A stretch of DNA of 46,941 nucleotides, from the NCBI GenBank assembly GCA_937901145.1, contig CALCHE010000091.1:1-46941 (forward strand). The letters run 5' to 3'. Below, piece by piece: positions 6,509-15,545 of the stretch. Position 1 is the first letter of the stretch; every line of letters starts with the position of its first letter. This DNA is from an uncultured Clostridia bacterium. Lineage in GTDB: Bacteria > Bacillota > Clostridia > Oscillospirales > Acutalibacteraceae. The notes under the pieces were generated by a model. The model was not told the origin of the DNA and made no database searches. It saw only the letters and a list, made by a program, of their open reading frames with translations. Made by a program: the position numbers and the translations under genes.

Positions 6509-7597
6509 ATGAAAAAGTATAAGGTAGGTATTATCGGTGCCACAGGTATGGTAGGTCAGCGCTTCGCAACCATCCTCGACGGTCATCCCTGGTTTGATGT
6601 GGTTACTCTCGCAGCCAGCGGACGTTCCGCAGGCAAAACCTATGAAGAGGCTGTCGGTGAAAGATGGAGAATGCCCGTTCCCATGCCCGAAAGCATGAAG
6701 AACCTTATCATCAAAAATGCGACTGATGACATTAAGGAAATCGCTGCTTCAGTTGATTTCGTTTTCTGCGCAGTTGATATGAAAAAGGATGAAATCAAGG
6801 CTTTAGAAGAGGCTTATGCCAAGGAAGAGTGTCCTGTTGTTTCCAATAACAGTGCTCACAGAGGTACAGCAGACGTACCCATGGTAGTGCCCGAAATCAA
6901 CGCTGATCACATCAAGGTAATCGAAAGCCAGAGAAAGAGACTCGGCACAAAGAAGGGCTTCGTAGCAGTTAAGTCAAACTGCTCACTCCAGAGCTATGTT
7001 CCCGCTATCTACCCTCTTGATAAAGAATTCGGTGTTAAGGAAGTTCTCGTTTGCACCTATCAGGCTATTTCAGGTGCAGGTAAAACCTTCGAAAGCTGGC
7101 CCGAAATGGTGGATAATGTTATCCCCTTCATCGGCGGCGAAGAAGAAAAGAGTGAACAGGAGCCTCTTAAAATCTGGGGCAAGGTAGAAAACGACGTTAT
7201 CGTAAATGCCACATCTCCCGCATTTACTGCACAGTGCATCAGAGTTCCTGTTTCTGACGGTCATATGGGTGCTGTATTTATGCGCTTCGAGGACGGCAAA
7301 AAGCCTTCAAAAGAAGAAATTATCAAGGTTTGGGACAGCTTCGCAGGCAGAGCTCAGGAATTAGAGCTTCCCTCCGCTCCCAAAAAGTTCCTCCACTATT
7401 TCACTGAGGACAATATGCCTCAGACCAAACTTAACCGTAACCTCGAAAACGGTATGGCTGTTTCTATCGGCAGACTCCGTGAGGACAGTCAGTACGACTA
7501 CAAATTCGTATGCCTTTCACACAATACTCTCAGAGGTGCAGCAGGCGGTGCAGTTCTTTTAGCTGAGCTTCTCTGCGCTGAGGGTTATATGGATTAA
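6509..7597 (+). CDS. asd: Aspartate-semialdehyde dehydrogenase
   Basis: NADPH-dependent reduction of aspartyl phosphate to aspartate semialdehyde, the branch point to lysine/diaminopimelate, threonine and methionine (362 aa). GATGMVGQ dinucleotide-binding motif (10-17), active-site Cys158 in KSNCSLQSY, QAISGAGKT (185-192) and His252 in VSDGHMG. The sequence, including the internal PFIGGEEEKSEQEP segment, is of the archaeal/fungal-like class also found in many Clostridia. The frame opens at 6485, but the ATG at 6509 has GAGGTG upstream and starts the conserved MKKYKVGIIG. It is followed 28 bp later by dapA. Confidence 0.96.
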   Translation: MKKYKVGIIGATGMVGQRFATILDGHPWFDVVTLAASGRSAGKTYEEAVGERWRMPVPMPESMKNLIIKNATDDIKEIAASVDFVFCAVDMKKDEIKALEEAYAKEECPVVSNNSAHRGTADVPMVVPEINADHIKVIESQRKRLGTKKGFVAVKSNCSLQSYVPAIYPLDKEFGVKEVLVCTYQAISGAGKTFESWPEMVDNVIPFIGGEEEKSEQEPLKIWGKVENDVIVNATSPAFTAQCIRVPVSDGHMGAVFMRFEDGKKPSKEEIIKVWDSFAGRAQELELPSAPKKFLHYFTEDNMPQTKLNRNLENGMAVSIGRLREDSQYDYKFVCLSHNTLRGAAGGAVLLAELLCAEGYMD

Positions 7598-7625
7598 TAA
7601 TCCCATAACATAAGGAGGTTTTTCA

Positions 7626-8501
7626 ATGAAGCCTGTCTTTATCGGCAGCGGAGTTGCTCTTATAACTCCCTTTGATAAGGATGGTAAAATCGATACAAGA
7701 GGATTTGAAAAACTCGTAGAATTTCATATTGAAAATAAGACGGATGCTATTATTGTCTGCGGAACTACCGGTGAAGGTTCAACACTTACTGTTTATGAAA
7801 GACTTAATCTTTTTTCTACGGCAGTGGAGATTGCACGGGGGCGTGTACCCATCATCGGCGGCACAGGCAGTAATAGTACTTCTTTTTCCCTTTCGCTGAT
7901 AAAAGAGGCGGAAAAGACAGGAATTGACGCTCATCTTTCCGTTACCCCCTACTACAATAAAACCTCACAGGAGGGTCTTGTAAAACATTATTATGCTTTA
8001 GCCGATGAAGCAGATAAGCCGATAATTGTTTACAATGTTCCCTCACGAACAGGAATGAACATACTTCCCGAAACCTACAGAAGGCTCTCCGAGCATAATA
8101 ACATCTGCGGTGTAAAGGAAGCCGATTCAAATATAGCAAAACTCATAAAATCAATTAATCTGTGCGAGGATAGGCTCGACTTTTACATCGGTAACGATGA
8201 TATGATATGTCCCGCTGTCGCCTGTGGCTGCAAGGGTGTAATTTCCGTACTGGCTAATATAATGCCTGAATTCACTCACGAAATGACTGTGGAAGGCATC
8301 AACGGTAACACCGAAAAAAGCAGACAGATGCAGATGAAGGTAATTGACCTAATCGAAGCATTATTCTGTGATGTAAACCCTGTCCCCGTAAAATATGCTA
8401 TGAAGTGCCTGGATATGGATACAGGAGTGCTGAGACTCCCCTTATGTGAAATGAGCGAGGAAAAGAAAGAAAAACTGAAATACACACTCGAAAAAAAATA
8501 A
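7626..8501 (+). CDS. dapA: 4-hydroxy-tetrahydrodipicolinate synthase
   Basis: Condenses pyruvate with aspartate semialdehyde, the product of the preceding gene, in lysine/diaminopimelate synthesis (291 aa, full length). GTTGEGSTL (46-54) with the pyruvate-binding Thr pair, Tyr136 in YNVPSRTG, Arg141, and the Schiff-base Lys164 in GVKEAD are all present. AAGGAGG lies seven nt before the ATG. A terminator follows within 30 bp, so asd-dapA is a two-gene operon. Confidence 0.96.
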   Translation: MKPVFIGSGVALITPFDKDGKIDTRGFEKLVEFHIENKTDAIIVCGTTGEGSTLTVYERLNLFSTAVEIARGRVPIIGGTGSNSTSFSLSLIKEAEKTGIDAHLSVTPYYNKTSQEGLVKHYYALADEADKPIIVYNVPSRTGMNILPETYRRLSEHNNICGVKEADSNIAKLIKSINLCEDRLDFYIGNDDMICPAVACGCKGVISVLANIMPEFTHEMTVEGINGNTEKSRQMQMKVIDLIEALFCDVNPVPVKYAMKCLDMDTGVLRLPLCEMSEEKKEKLKYTLEKK

Positions 8502-8505
8502 AATG

Positions 8506-8532
8506 AAAAGAGGCCTTGAAGCCTCTTTTTTA
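8506..8532. terminator. Bidirectional terminator between dapA and the convergent unknown gene
   Basis: AAGAGGC (8508-8514), 6-nt loop, GCCTCTT (8521-8527), then a T-run. An A-rich left flank allows use on the minus strand as well. Confidence 0.85.
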
Positions 8533-9291
8533 TATTATATTCATTTTCTTCATTTTGCTTAAGACCGTATTCTCATCTAAATCAGTTGAGTAAACAATAT
8601 CGTCAATGGTAGCGCCTGCGCTATGAAGGTCCGCTATTATCTCATCAGCTATATCACGGTTTCTATACTTTTTAAAGGCTTTGTTTTCCTGTCTTTTAGC
8701 CTTCTGCATCACAGATCTCACCCTGTTGTGCTCAATAACTGCATCCAAATTATCTACTACAAACTGCTGAGCAGACTTATTAAACAGAATTATAAAGTAT
8801 ATGGTATTATTCTGAGACACACGCTTTTCAGAAAAAATGCCAATCTCTGCCCCTTCCTTGGTAACGAAGTAACGTGTTCTGCCCTCTTCGGTAATTTTTT
8901 CATCGAGAAATCCCATTCCCGCCAACCACTCAGTTACAGATGCTCCACTGAGCACTTTATATAAATATTCATCTCTAAGATCAGACAGACCCTTGGCTAA
9001 TCCAGAAGCCGTAAGCGGTGAATCGGAAAGATTAAATCTCTTTCTTGCCTCCTCAGAAAGATAAAACTCCTCTTTCTTTCCGCGTCTTTCAGGATGAGGC
9101 TTTCTTTCCTCTGCCAACCCTTTATCGATTACCTCGCCTAAAACCTCCGATACATACATAAGACAGCGTGAAATTCTTTCATTTCTTACAACATCATCAT
9201 TTTTTACAGGAGACTCATCTAAAGGATTAAAACCTCGTGAAAGGTAGTCTATATACTTTTTGGCAAGAGTCATTTTCTCTTTCTCATTCAT
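8530..9291 (-). CDS. Conserved-looking protein of unknown function with winged-helix-like features
   Basis: 253 residues, highly charged, with no signal peptide or membrane segment, so probably cytoplasmic. The N-terminal half includes YIDYLSRGFNPLDESP and DDVVRNERISRCLMYVSEVL. The middle (GFLDEKITEEGRTRYFVTKEG) looks like a winged-helix wing hairpin, and the C-terminal part (GATIDDIVYSTDLDENTVLSKMKKM) looks like a second helix-turn-helix. A nucleic-acid-related role is possible but unproven. A GTG at 9300 also opens the frame, but its spacing to AAGGAG is too short; the ATG at 9291 lies 10 nt from it. It has its own promoter and ends in the terminator shared with dapA. Confidence 0.7.
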   Translation of the reverse strand: MNEKEKMTLAKKYIDYLSRGFNPLDESPVKNDDVVRNERISRCLMYVSEVLGEVIDKGLAEERKPHPERRGKKEEFYLSEEARKRFNLSDSPLTASGLAKGLSDLRDEYLYKVLSGASVTEWLAGMGFLDEKITEEGRTRYFVTKEGAEIGIFSEKRVSQNNTIYFIILFNKSAQQFVVDNLDAVIEHNRVRSVMQKAKRQENKAFKKYRNRDIADEIIADLHSAGATIDDIVYSTDLDENTVLSKMKKMNII

Positions 9292-9316
9292 ATCCGTCAC
9301 ACTCCTTTATGAAACC

Positions 9317-9345
9317 ATGATAACACAAAAATTACAGAATGTAAA
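9317..9345 (-). promoter_or_regulatory. Promoter for the unknown gene at 8530-9291
   Basis: Minus-strand TTTACA (plus 9340-9345), 17-bp spacer, TATCAT (plus 9317-9322), immediately downstream of the oppA terminator. Confidence 0.55.
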
Positions 9346-9378
9346 CAGAAAAAGTCCCGATGCCGAAGCACCGGGACT
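9346..9378 (-). terminator. Terminator of the opp operon
   Basis: AGTCCCG (9353-9359) pairs with CGGGACT (9372-9378), plus three more pairs around a 4-nt loop. On the minus strand it is followed by TTTTTC. Confidence 0.9.
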
Positions 9379-9399
9379 GAAAATTATTCCGCTTTACTA

Positions 9400-11238
9400 T
9401 TATTTAATAGTTGTGTACATGAAGTACTTGTAACCGAGGGGGTTAGCGAAGAAGCCTTCTACGCTGTCATCGATCATATAGATATCTGTGTAATAGTAGA
9501 TGGGAGTGATGCAGCCTGTGGACATAAGAAGGTCTTCAGCTGCGTGCATAAGGCCGTAACGTGTTTCAAGATTTGTACAAGCCTTGATTTCAGTGATAAG
9601 AGCATCATAGGTTTCTGCCCATGTGCCGTTTTCAACCTTAAGGTCTACGCCGAGATCAGTTACGTCAACGCTGTACATAGCAAGGTCTTTGTGTTCGCCC
9701 TTACCGAACTGAACGTCGTTGTTACCGGAAACTGTGGTCCACATATCAAGGAATGAGATGGGATCATTGTAGTCAGCAAGCCAGCCGTTACGAGCAACGC
9801 TGTATTCACCGTTCTTACGTGTGTTAAGGAATGTGTTCCATTCCTGGTTTTCAAGGTTAACTGTTACGCCGATAGCAGCGAAAGCACCCTGGATGTATTC
9901 AGCGATAGCCTTGTGAGCATCGTTGGTGTTGTAGATGTAAGTAAGAGCAGGAACATCTGTGAACTTAGCGGTAGCTTCGTCATAGTTGTAGTACTTCTTA
10001 AGTGTTTCTACTGCAGATGCGAAGTTAGCTTCGAAAGCATCAGCAGATGCATTGAAGTAACCGTCAAATTCTTCGCTTGAGCCTGCATTCTTATAGAATT
10101 CAGAACCGTCAGCGTCTGTCATACCCATAGCAACGAATGAAGCTGCGGGAACTTCACCTGCCTGAGAAATTTCAGTAACGATGTGGTTACGGTCGAGAAC
10201 GAGAGCAAAAGCATTTCTGATTTCAGCTTCTGCCTTTTCAGCTTCGATACCTGTAAGGGTTGAGGAAGCGGGAAGGATGTTTTCGTTGATGTTCCATGAT
10301 ACATAGTATGTACCGATCTGACCTGCAACTACGAATTCTTCAGGATATTCTGTCTTGAGAGTAGCGATGTCATTTGTGGGAACGTCATCGATAAGGAGCC
10401 AGTCGCCGTTCTTGTAGTTAGCGAGCATGTTGTTAGCATCGTCTGAAAGATAGAACTTGATTTCAGGCATTGTAACCTTTTCAGCATCGAAGTACTTATC
10501 GTTCTTTGTGAGAGTGATAACACTGTTGTGCTCCCAGCCTGTGATGGTGTAAGCACCGTTACATACGTATGTAGCGGGATCAGTTGCCCAGTTTTCAGAA
10601 GCAACTACGTCTTCACGTACGGGATAGTATGTGGGGAATGCAAGAAGCTCATTCCAGTATGCAACTGCATTGTTGATAGTAACAACGAGAGTTCTGTCGT
10701 CTGTTGCTTCTACAGCAAGCTTTGCATCGGGGTTAACAAATTCTTCAACAGGGTTGCCTTCTTCGTCAACTTCGCCTGTTTCCTTTGTTTCCCACATTTC
10801 AGCATAACCCTTAACTACGTCGAGCATATAGTTGTAGTCAGCTGCGAGAGCGGGAGATGCTGCACGGTTCCATGAGAATACGAAGTCAGAAGCTTTGAGG
10901 GGCTGACCGTCGGACCATGTGAGACCTTCCTTAAGTGTGTATGTGTAGGTAACAGTACCGTCTTCGTTTTCTACACCTTCAACGAGTTCTTCAGCAGCGT
11001 CAGCTACGATAACAAGCTTACCTGTTTCGTCCTGAGCCCACTTAGCAAGACCTGAGAAAAGGTGTGCAACGAGTGTAGCGCCGTCAACAGCGGAGTTAAG
11101 AGCAGGGTCAAGAGTGTCGGGCTCTGAAGCGAGACAAACAGCAAGTGACTGTGCCTTATCATCATCGGTGTTACCACCACATGCGGCTAATGTAAATAAC
11201 ATTACAACAGCCATAAGTAAAGCGAGAATTTTTTTCAT
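9400..11238 (-). CDS. oppA: Oligopeptide ABC transporter, substrate-binding lipoprotein
   Basis: Extracellular peptide-binding component (612 aa, SBP_bac_5 family). The N-terminus is a lipoprotein signal peptide with lipobox LAAC (Cys20). Family stretches include SEPDTLDPALNSAVDGATLVAHLF near the start, YTYTLKEGLTWSDGQPLKASDFVFSW in pieces around 105-130, and NGAYTITGWEHNSVITLTKN-like text around 225. By similarity to OppA it binds short peptides, though specificity cannot be read from the sequence. It is the last gene of oppBCDFA, 97 bp after oppF, with a strong hairpin in that gap which may set its expression level relative to the membrane components. The ribosome binding site is AAAGGAAG. 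A strong terminator follows. Confidence 0.93.
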   Translation of the reverse strand: MKKILALLMAVVMLFTLAACGGNTDDDKAQSLAVCLASEPDTLDPALNSAVDGATLVAHLFSGLAKWAQDETGKLVIVADAAEELVEGVENEDGTVTYTYTLKEGLTWSDGQPLKASDFVFSWNRAASPALAADYNYMLDVVKGYAEMWETKETGEVDEEGNPVEEFVNPDAKLAVEATDDRTLVVTINNAVAYWNELLAFPTYYPVREDVVASENWATDPATYVCNGAYTITGWEHNSVITLTKNDKYFDAEKVTMPEIKFYLSDDANNMLANYKNGDWLLIDDVPTNDIATLKTEYPEEFVVAGQIGTYYVSWNINENILPASSTLTGIEAEKAEAEIRNAFALVLDRNHIVTEISQAGEVPAASFVAMGMTDADGSEFYKNAGSSEEFDGYFNASADAFEANFASAVETLKKYYNYDEATAKFTDVPALTYIYNTNDAHKAIAEYIQGAFAAIGVTVNLENQEWNTFLNTRKNGEYSVARNGWLADYNDPISFLDMWTTVSGNNDVQFGKGEHKDLAMYSVDVTDLGVDLKVENGTWAETYDALITEIKACTNLETRYGLMHAAEDLLMSTGCITPIYYYTDIYMIDDSVEGFFANPLGYKYFMYTTIK

Positions 11239-11312
11239 TTTCTTTTCTTCCTTTCTGAAAATAATGTTTTTCTATTTTAAATGCTTTCTCCTGCATCTAA
11301 AACCTTATGTAG

Positions 11313-11333
11313 TGTTGCAGTCAGACTGCAACA
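11313..11333 (-). other. Intercistronic hairpin between oppF and oppA
   Basis: TGTTGCAGT (11313-11321) and ACTGCAACA (11325-11333) form a perfect 9-bp stem with a 3-nt loop, 2-3 nt past the oppF stop. There is no T-run after it on the minus strand, so it is more likely an mRNA-stabilising or processing hairpin than a terminator. Confidence 0.65.
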
Positions 11334-11335
11334 AA

Positions 11336-12322
11336 TCAGCCGATTTCGTCTACTCTGTGACAGGCAACGAAATGACCTGATGAAACCTCTCTGAATTCAG
11401 GCATCGAAAGAGCACACTTTTCAGTAGCATACTGACAGCGGGTTCTGAAGGGACAGCCTGAGGGAGCGTTGAGAGGGCTGGGAATGTCACCGCTTAAAAC
11501 GATTCTCTTGTTAGCACGTGCGATTTTAGGATCGGGCACGGGAACTGCCGAAAGAAGAGACTTGGAATAAGGATGAAGCGGATGGTCGTAAATTTCAGCT
11601 GCATCAGCGAGCTCAACCATTCTTCCGAGATACATTACGGCGATTCTGTCACTGATGTGACGGACAACTAAAAGGTCATGCGCGATGAAAAGATAGGTAA
11701 GACCTAACTGCTGCTGAAGCTCACCGAACATATTGATAACCTGTGCCTGAATGGAAACGTCCAGTGCGGAAACAGGCTCATCACACACGATGAATTCGGG
11801 ATTTACGGCAAGAGCACGGGCAATGCCGATTCTCTGTCTCTGACCGCCTGAAAATTCGTGAGCGTATCTCGAAGCATGCTCACTGTTAAGACCTACATGA
11901 CCCATAAGCTCGAGGATTCTTTCCTCGCGTTCCTTTTTATCGGCACAGAGCTTATGAACATCCAAAGGCTCACCGATAATATCGGAAACAGTCATACGGG
12001 GATTAAGAGACGAATAAGGATCCTGGAAAACCATGGTAGCCTTTTTTCTGAACTCATTGAGGTCAGATTTTGTCTTGATAACCTTACCGTCGAATTTAAT
12101 TTCACCGGCTGTAGGCTTGTAAAGATTAAGGATGGTTCTGCCGACGGTGGTTTTACCGCAACCTGACTCACCTACAAGACCGAGAGTTTCACCCTTTTTT
12201 ATGGTGAAGGATACATCATCAACCGCCTTGAGAGGCTTTGACTTAAACATACCCACATTGATGTTGAAATACTTTTTAAGTCCTTTAACCTCTAAAAGGT
12301 TCTGATTATTGTTTTCACTCAT
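11336..12322 (-). CDS. oppF: Oligopeptide ABC transporter, ATP-binding protein OppF
   Basis: One of the two ATPases of the importer (328 aa). Walker A GESGCGKT (51-58), Q-loop Gln100, signature FSGGQ (157-161), Walker B FIVCDE (177-182), and H-loop in FIAHDLLVV. The C-terminal oligopeptide-transporter extension with paired Cys (GCPFRTRCQYATEKC) is present; in this family that extension can hold an iron-sulfur cluster. Its ATG overlaps the oppD stop by 4 bp, so the two are translationally coupled. Confidence 0.95.
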   Translation of the reverse strand: MSENNNQNLLEVKGLKKYFNINVGMFKSKPLKAVDDVSFTIKKGETLGLVGESGCGKTTVGRTILNLYKPTAGEIKFDGKVIKTKSDLNEFRKKATMVFQDPYSSLNPRMTVSDIIGEPLDVHKLCADKKEREERILELMGHVGLNSEHASRYAHEFSGGQRQRIGIARALAVNPEFIVCDEPVSALDVSIQAQVINMFGELQQQLGLTYLFIAHDLLVVRHISDRIAVMYLGRMVELADAAEIYDHPLHPYSKSLLSAVPVPDPKIARANKRIVLSGDIPSPLNAPSGCPFRTRCQYATEKCALSMPEFREVSSGHFVACHRVDEIG

Positions 12323-13341
12323 TGGGCGTCACCGCCTTTACTATTATTATCCACAGAAATGGTGCCGTTGTCAAGAGCATTTTTTATACACATCCAACAA
12401 GCGGCTGCGTGATCGTCATTAATCTGCAATCTTTCAGGCTTTGTATCGATACAGATTTTCATAGCTGCATCGCATCTGGGTGCAAAAGCACAGCCCTTGG
12501 GCATATTGAGAAGGTCGATGGGAGTACCTGTAATGGGCTTAAGCTTCTGACCTGCAGTGTTTGCAGAGGGAAGAGAGCGGATAAGACCTTTGGTGTACTC
12601 GTGCTGAGGATTATAGAAAATTTCGTCAGCTGTACCCTGCTCACAGATGGAGCCCGCATACATAACCACTACCTCGTCGCACATCTGTGCCACTACACCG
12701 AGGTCGTGAGTAATCATAATGATAGCCATACCGAGCTCTTCCTGCAAATCCTTCATAAGCTCGAGTATCTGTGCCTGAATGGTAACGTCGAGAGCTGTGG
12801 TAGGCTCGTCGGCGATGAGAATGTCGGGCTCACAGGCCAGAGCCATAGCAATCATAACTCTCTGTCTCATACCGCCTGAAAGCTCGTGAGGATACTGCTT
12901 CATTCTCTTTTCCGGCTCATTTACGTTAACCAGACGGAGCATTTCCACAGCACGGTCATAGGCCTGCTTCTTATCTCTGTCAGTATGAAGGAGAATAGCC
13001 TCCTTAAGCTGTGAGCCGATGGTATATGTGGGGTTGAGAGAGGTCATAGGATCCTGGAAGATGATGGAAACCTTGTTACCTCTGACATCCTTCATTACTT
13101 TTTCGCCTGCATTTACAAGCTCCTGTCCGTCAAGCTTTATGGAGCCGCCGACAATTTTACCTGTACCTGCCAAAATCTGCATAATTGAGTAGGCTGTAAC
13201 GGATTTACCTGAACCTGACTCACCTACTATACCTAAAACCTTACCTCTTTCCAGACTGAAAGAAACGCCGTTGACAGCCTTGACTTCACCTGCATCTGTA
13301 AAAAAGGAGGTCTGTAAATTGTTTACTTCTAATAAAGCCAT
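12319..13341 (-). CDS. oppD: Oligopeptide ABC transporter, ATP-binding protein OppD
   Basis: Second ATPase of the importer (340 aa). Walker A GESGSGKS (40-47), signature LSGGM (154-158), Walker B ILIADE (174-179), D-loop TALD, and MITHDLGVVAQMCD with the H-loop His. The C-terminal extension includes GCAFAPRCDAAMKIC. Located between oppC (15-bp gap) and oppF (4-bp overlap). The signature has Met in place of Gln after SGG, common for OppD. Confidence 0.95.
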   Translation of the reverse strand: MALLEVNNLQTSFFTDAGEVKAVNGVSFSLERGKVLGIVGESGSGKSVTAYSIMQILAGTGKIVGGSIKLDGQELVNAGEKVMKDVRGNKVSIIFQDPMTSLNPTYTIGSQLKEAILLHTDRDKKQAYDRAVEMLRLVNVNEPEKRMKQYPHELSGGMRQRVMIAMALACEPDILIADEPTTALDVTIQAQILELMKDLQEELGMAIIMITHDLGVVAQMCDEVVVMYAGSICEQGTADEIFYNPQHEYTKGLIRSLPSANTAGQKLKPITGTPIDLLNMPKGCAFAPRCDAAMKICIDTKPERLQINDDHAAACWMCIKNALDNGTISVDNNSKGGDAQ

Positions 13342-13356
13342 TATAAATCTCCTTTC

Positions 13357-14415
13357 TTAGCTGTTAAGTTTGGGGTCAAATGCGTCACGAAGTCCGTCAC
13401 CGAAAAGGTTAAGTGAAAGAACTACCAGTGAAATAACGAGTGCCGGGAAAACAAGACGAGAGGGATAGGAGTTGATACCGTTGAGAGCCTCAGAGGCCAA
13501 AGAGCCGAGTGAGGGCATGGGAGCATTAACACCGAGTCCGAGGAAGGAAAGATAGCTTTCTGTGAAAATGGAGTTCGGAATCTGAAGAGCAGTGGAAATA
13601 ATAATAACACTGATACAGTTGGGAATAAGGTGCTTTCTGATAATCCAGCCGCCCTTTGCACCTGTGGTCTGAGATGCGAGAACATATTCCTGTTCACGCA
13701 GAGAAAGAATCTGGCCTCTGATAAGTCTTGCCATTGATACCCAGTAAAGAACAGCAAAAACGATAAACAGACTTATCATATTTGTGCCGAGCTTTTCGAG
13801 AACTGTTCCCTGAATAGCATGCTCCAGGACCTGACCGAGAACAGATGCAAGGAGGATAACCATAAGAGTATCGGGAAGTGAATAGATAATATCAATAATT
13901 CTCATTATTATAAGGTCAATCTTGCCGCCGAAATAACCGGCAATCGAGCCGATGGTAAGACCGATAACGAGAACGATAAGACTCGCAAAGAAGCCGACTG
14001 CCAAAGAAATTCTTGTGCCGTAAACAACGCGGATGAAATAGTCTCTGCCGTGGGAGTCAGTACCGAAAATATGAGGGAATACCTTTTCTCCGGCGTCGAT
14101 TTTTGCCTGCTCTGTTTTACCGTATTCGAAGGGAGCAAGGTTATTATAGGAGGAGTCAACGGGTTTACCGGGCTGAATACCTAACTGCTGCTCATAGGAA
14201 TAAGGCCAGAACACGGGAAGGAAAATCGAAGTGAGAGTAATAATAAGAACAACAATAAGAGAAACGGTTGCAACCTTATTTTTAAGGAATCTTTTGGCAC
14301 CGTCCTTAAAGAAAGTCGAGGACGGTCTCATTTTTACGATGTATTCTTTTTCCTCTTCTGTAGCCGGAACGAGCTTTTCAACGTCAACATGGAGGCTTAA
14401 AGGCTTTTTATTCAT
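13357..14415 (-). CDS. oppC: Oligopeptide ABC transporter, permease OppC
   Basis: Inner-membrane permease (352 aa) with about six transmembrane segments. The first (about 45-68) is followed by a long external loop leading to GTDSHGRDYF, the characteristic OppC/DppC entry motif. The cytoplasmic EAA-type loop is in the C-terminal half (TTGAKGGWIIRKHLIPN), which contacts the ATPases. The start has a GGAGG site. Only 14 bp separate it from oppB. Confidence 0.94.
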   Translation of the reverse strand: MNKKPLSLHVDVEKLVPATEEEKEYIVKMRPSSTFFKDGAKRFLKNKVATVSLIVVLIITLTSIFLPVFWPYSYEQQLGIQPGKPVDSSYNNLAPFEYGKTEQAKIDAGEKVFPHIFGTDSHGRDYFIRVVYGTRISLAVGFFASLIVLVIGLTIGSIAGYFGGKIDLIIMRIIDIIYSLPDTLMVILLASVLGQVLEHAIQGTVLEKLGTNMISLFIVFAVLYWVSMARLIRGQILSLREQEYVLASQTTGAKGGWIIRKHLIPNCISVIIISTALQIPNSIFTESYLSFLGLGVNAPMPSLGSLASEALNGINSYPSRLVFPALVISLVVLSLNLFGDGLRDAFDPKLNS

Positions 14416-14429
14416 TTTCTTTTACCTCC

Positions 14430-15359
14430 TTATTCAAGATTGATTCTCGGGTCAACAACCTTATAAAGAATATCAGTTATAAGGTTCATAATAACGATAA
14501 GTGTCGCAAGGACAATTGTTGTACCCATAATCAGTGTGTAGTCACGGTTTGTGATGGAGTTAACAAAGTTTCTGCCGATACCGGGAACTGCAAAAATCTG
14601 TTCAACAACAAGAGAGCCTGTAACGATGTAAGCAAGCATAGGACCGAAATAGGTCAGAACAGGAATAAGAGAGTTTTTGAGTGCGTGCTTAAAGATAATC
14701 TTGTTACCTGAAACACCCTTTGCCTTGGCTGTACGGATGTAGTCCTGTCCGAGCACATCAAGCATTGATGAACGGGTAAGACGTGTGATATAAGCCATAG
14801 GATAAAGGGAAAGAGTAATTACGGGCAGAATCAGACCGCCGTCAGCATTACCGTTTGCAGGTAAAACACGCAGGGTAATGGCAAAGATTATAAGCAGAAG
14901 CGAGCCCATAATAAACGATGGCATCGAAACGAAGGCTGTAGTAAGCACCATAATGAACTTATCGATAAACTTGTTTCTTCTCAGTGCGGCAACAGCACCA
15001 AGAACAATACCGACCACAAGCGCTATAATGGCAGCGGCAACGCCGAGCTCAGCAGATGTTTTGAGACCGTCGGTAATAATATCGATTACATCACGACCAC
15101 GCTGCTTGAGTGAAGGGCCGAAATCGAATTTGGTGACAATATCCTTAAGATATGTGAAATATTGCTCCATAAGAGGCTTGTCGAGGCCGTATTTAGCCTC
15201 AAGTGCTGCCTGTGCAGCAGGGGTGATAGCTTTTTCACTGGCGAAGGGACCGCCGGGAACAGCTCTCATAACGAAGAAAGTGACTGTAATTACAACCCAG
15301 ACTGTAAGAACTGCAAGAGCCACTCTTTTCAAAACATAGAGTAATGTTTTTGTGTTCAC
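14430..15359 (-). CDS. oppB: Oligopeptide ABC transporter, permease OppB
   Basis: First gene of the operon and second permease (309 aa, six transmembrane segments). The N-terminus (YVLKRVALAVLTVWVVITVT) and FFVMRAVPGGPF are typical of OppB/DppB. The EAA-type loop is TAKAKGVSGNKIIFKHALKNS. Translation starts at GTG (15359), preceded by AGGTGGG eight nt upstream. The promoter is at 15456-15484, giving a leader of about 90 nt with a small GTATGA/TCATAC hairpin at 15404-15419. Confidence 0.94.
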   Translation of the reverse strand: MNTKTLLYVLKRVALAVLTVWVVITVTFFVMRAVPGGPFASEKAITPAAQAALEAKYGLDKPLMEQYFTYLKDIVTKFDFGPSLKQRGRDVIDIITDGLKTSAELGVAAAIIALVVGIVLGAVAALRRNKFIDKFIMVLTTAFVSMPSFIMGSLLLIIFAITLRVLPANGNADGGLILPVITLSLYPMAYITRLTRSSMLDVLGQDYIRTAKAKGVSGNKIIFKHALKNSLIPVLTYFGPMLAYIVTGSLVVEQIFAVPGIGRNFVNSITNRDYTLIMGTTIVLATLIVIMNLITDILYKVVDPRINLE

Positions 15360-15455
15360 AGTAATAACCCACCTTATTTTTTTATTCCAGATTTGTGTTT
15401 TCAGTATGAAAAATCATACATTGACTTTTTTACTTCATCTGATTATATTCGTTTT

Positions 15456-15484
15456 ATTGTACTATAAAATCAGTTAAATTTCAA
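15456..15484 (-). promoter_or_regulatory. Promoter of the oppBCDFA operon
   Basis: Minus-strand TTGAAA (plus 15479-15484), 17-bp spacer, TACAAT (plus 15456-15461), between pepV and oppB. Confidence 0.7.
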
Positions 15485-15545
15485 TACTAAAAAGAAAATT
15501 TCCGTCAAAATTAACAATTATTAACCGATATCATTGTACAACAAT

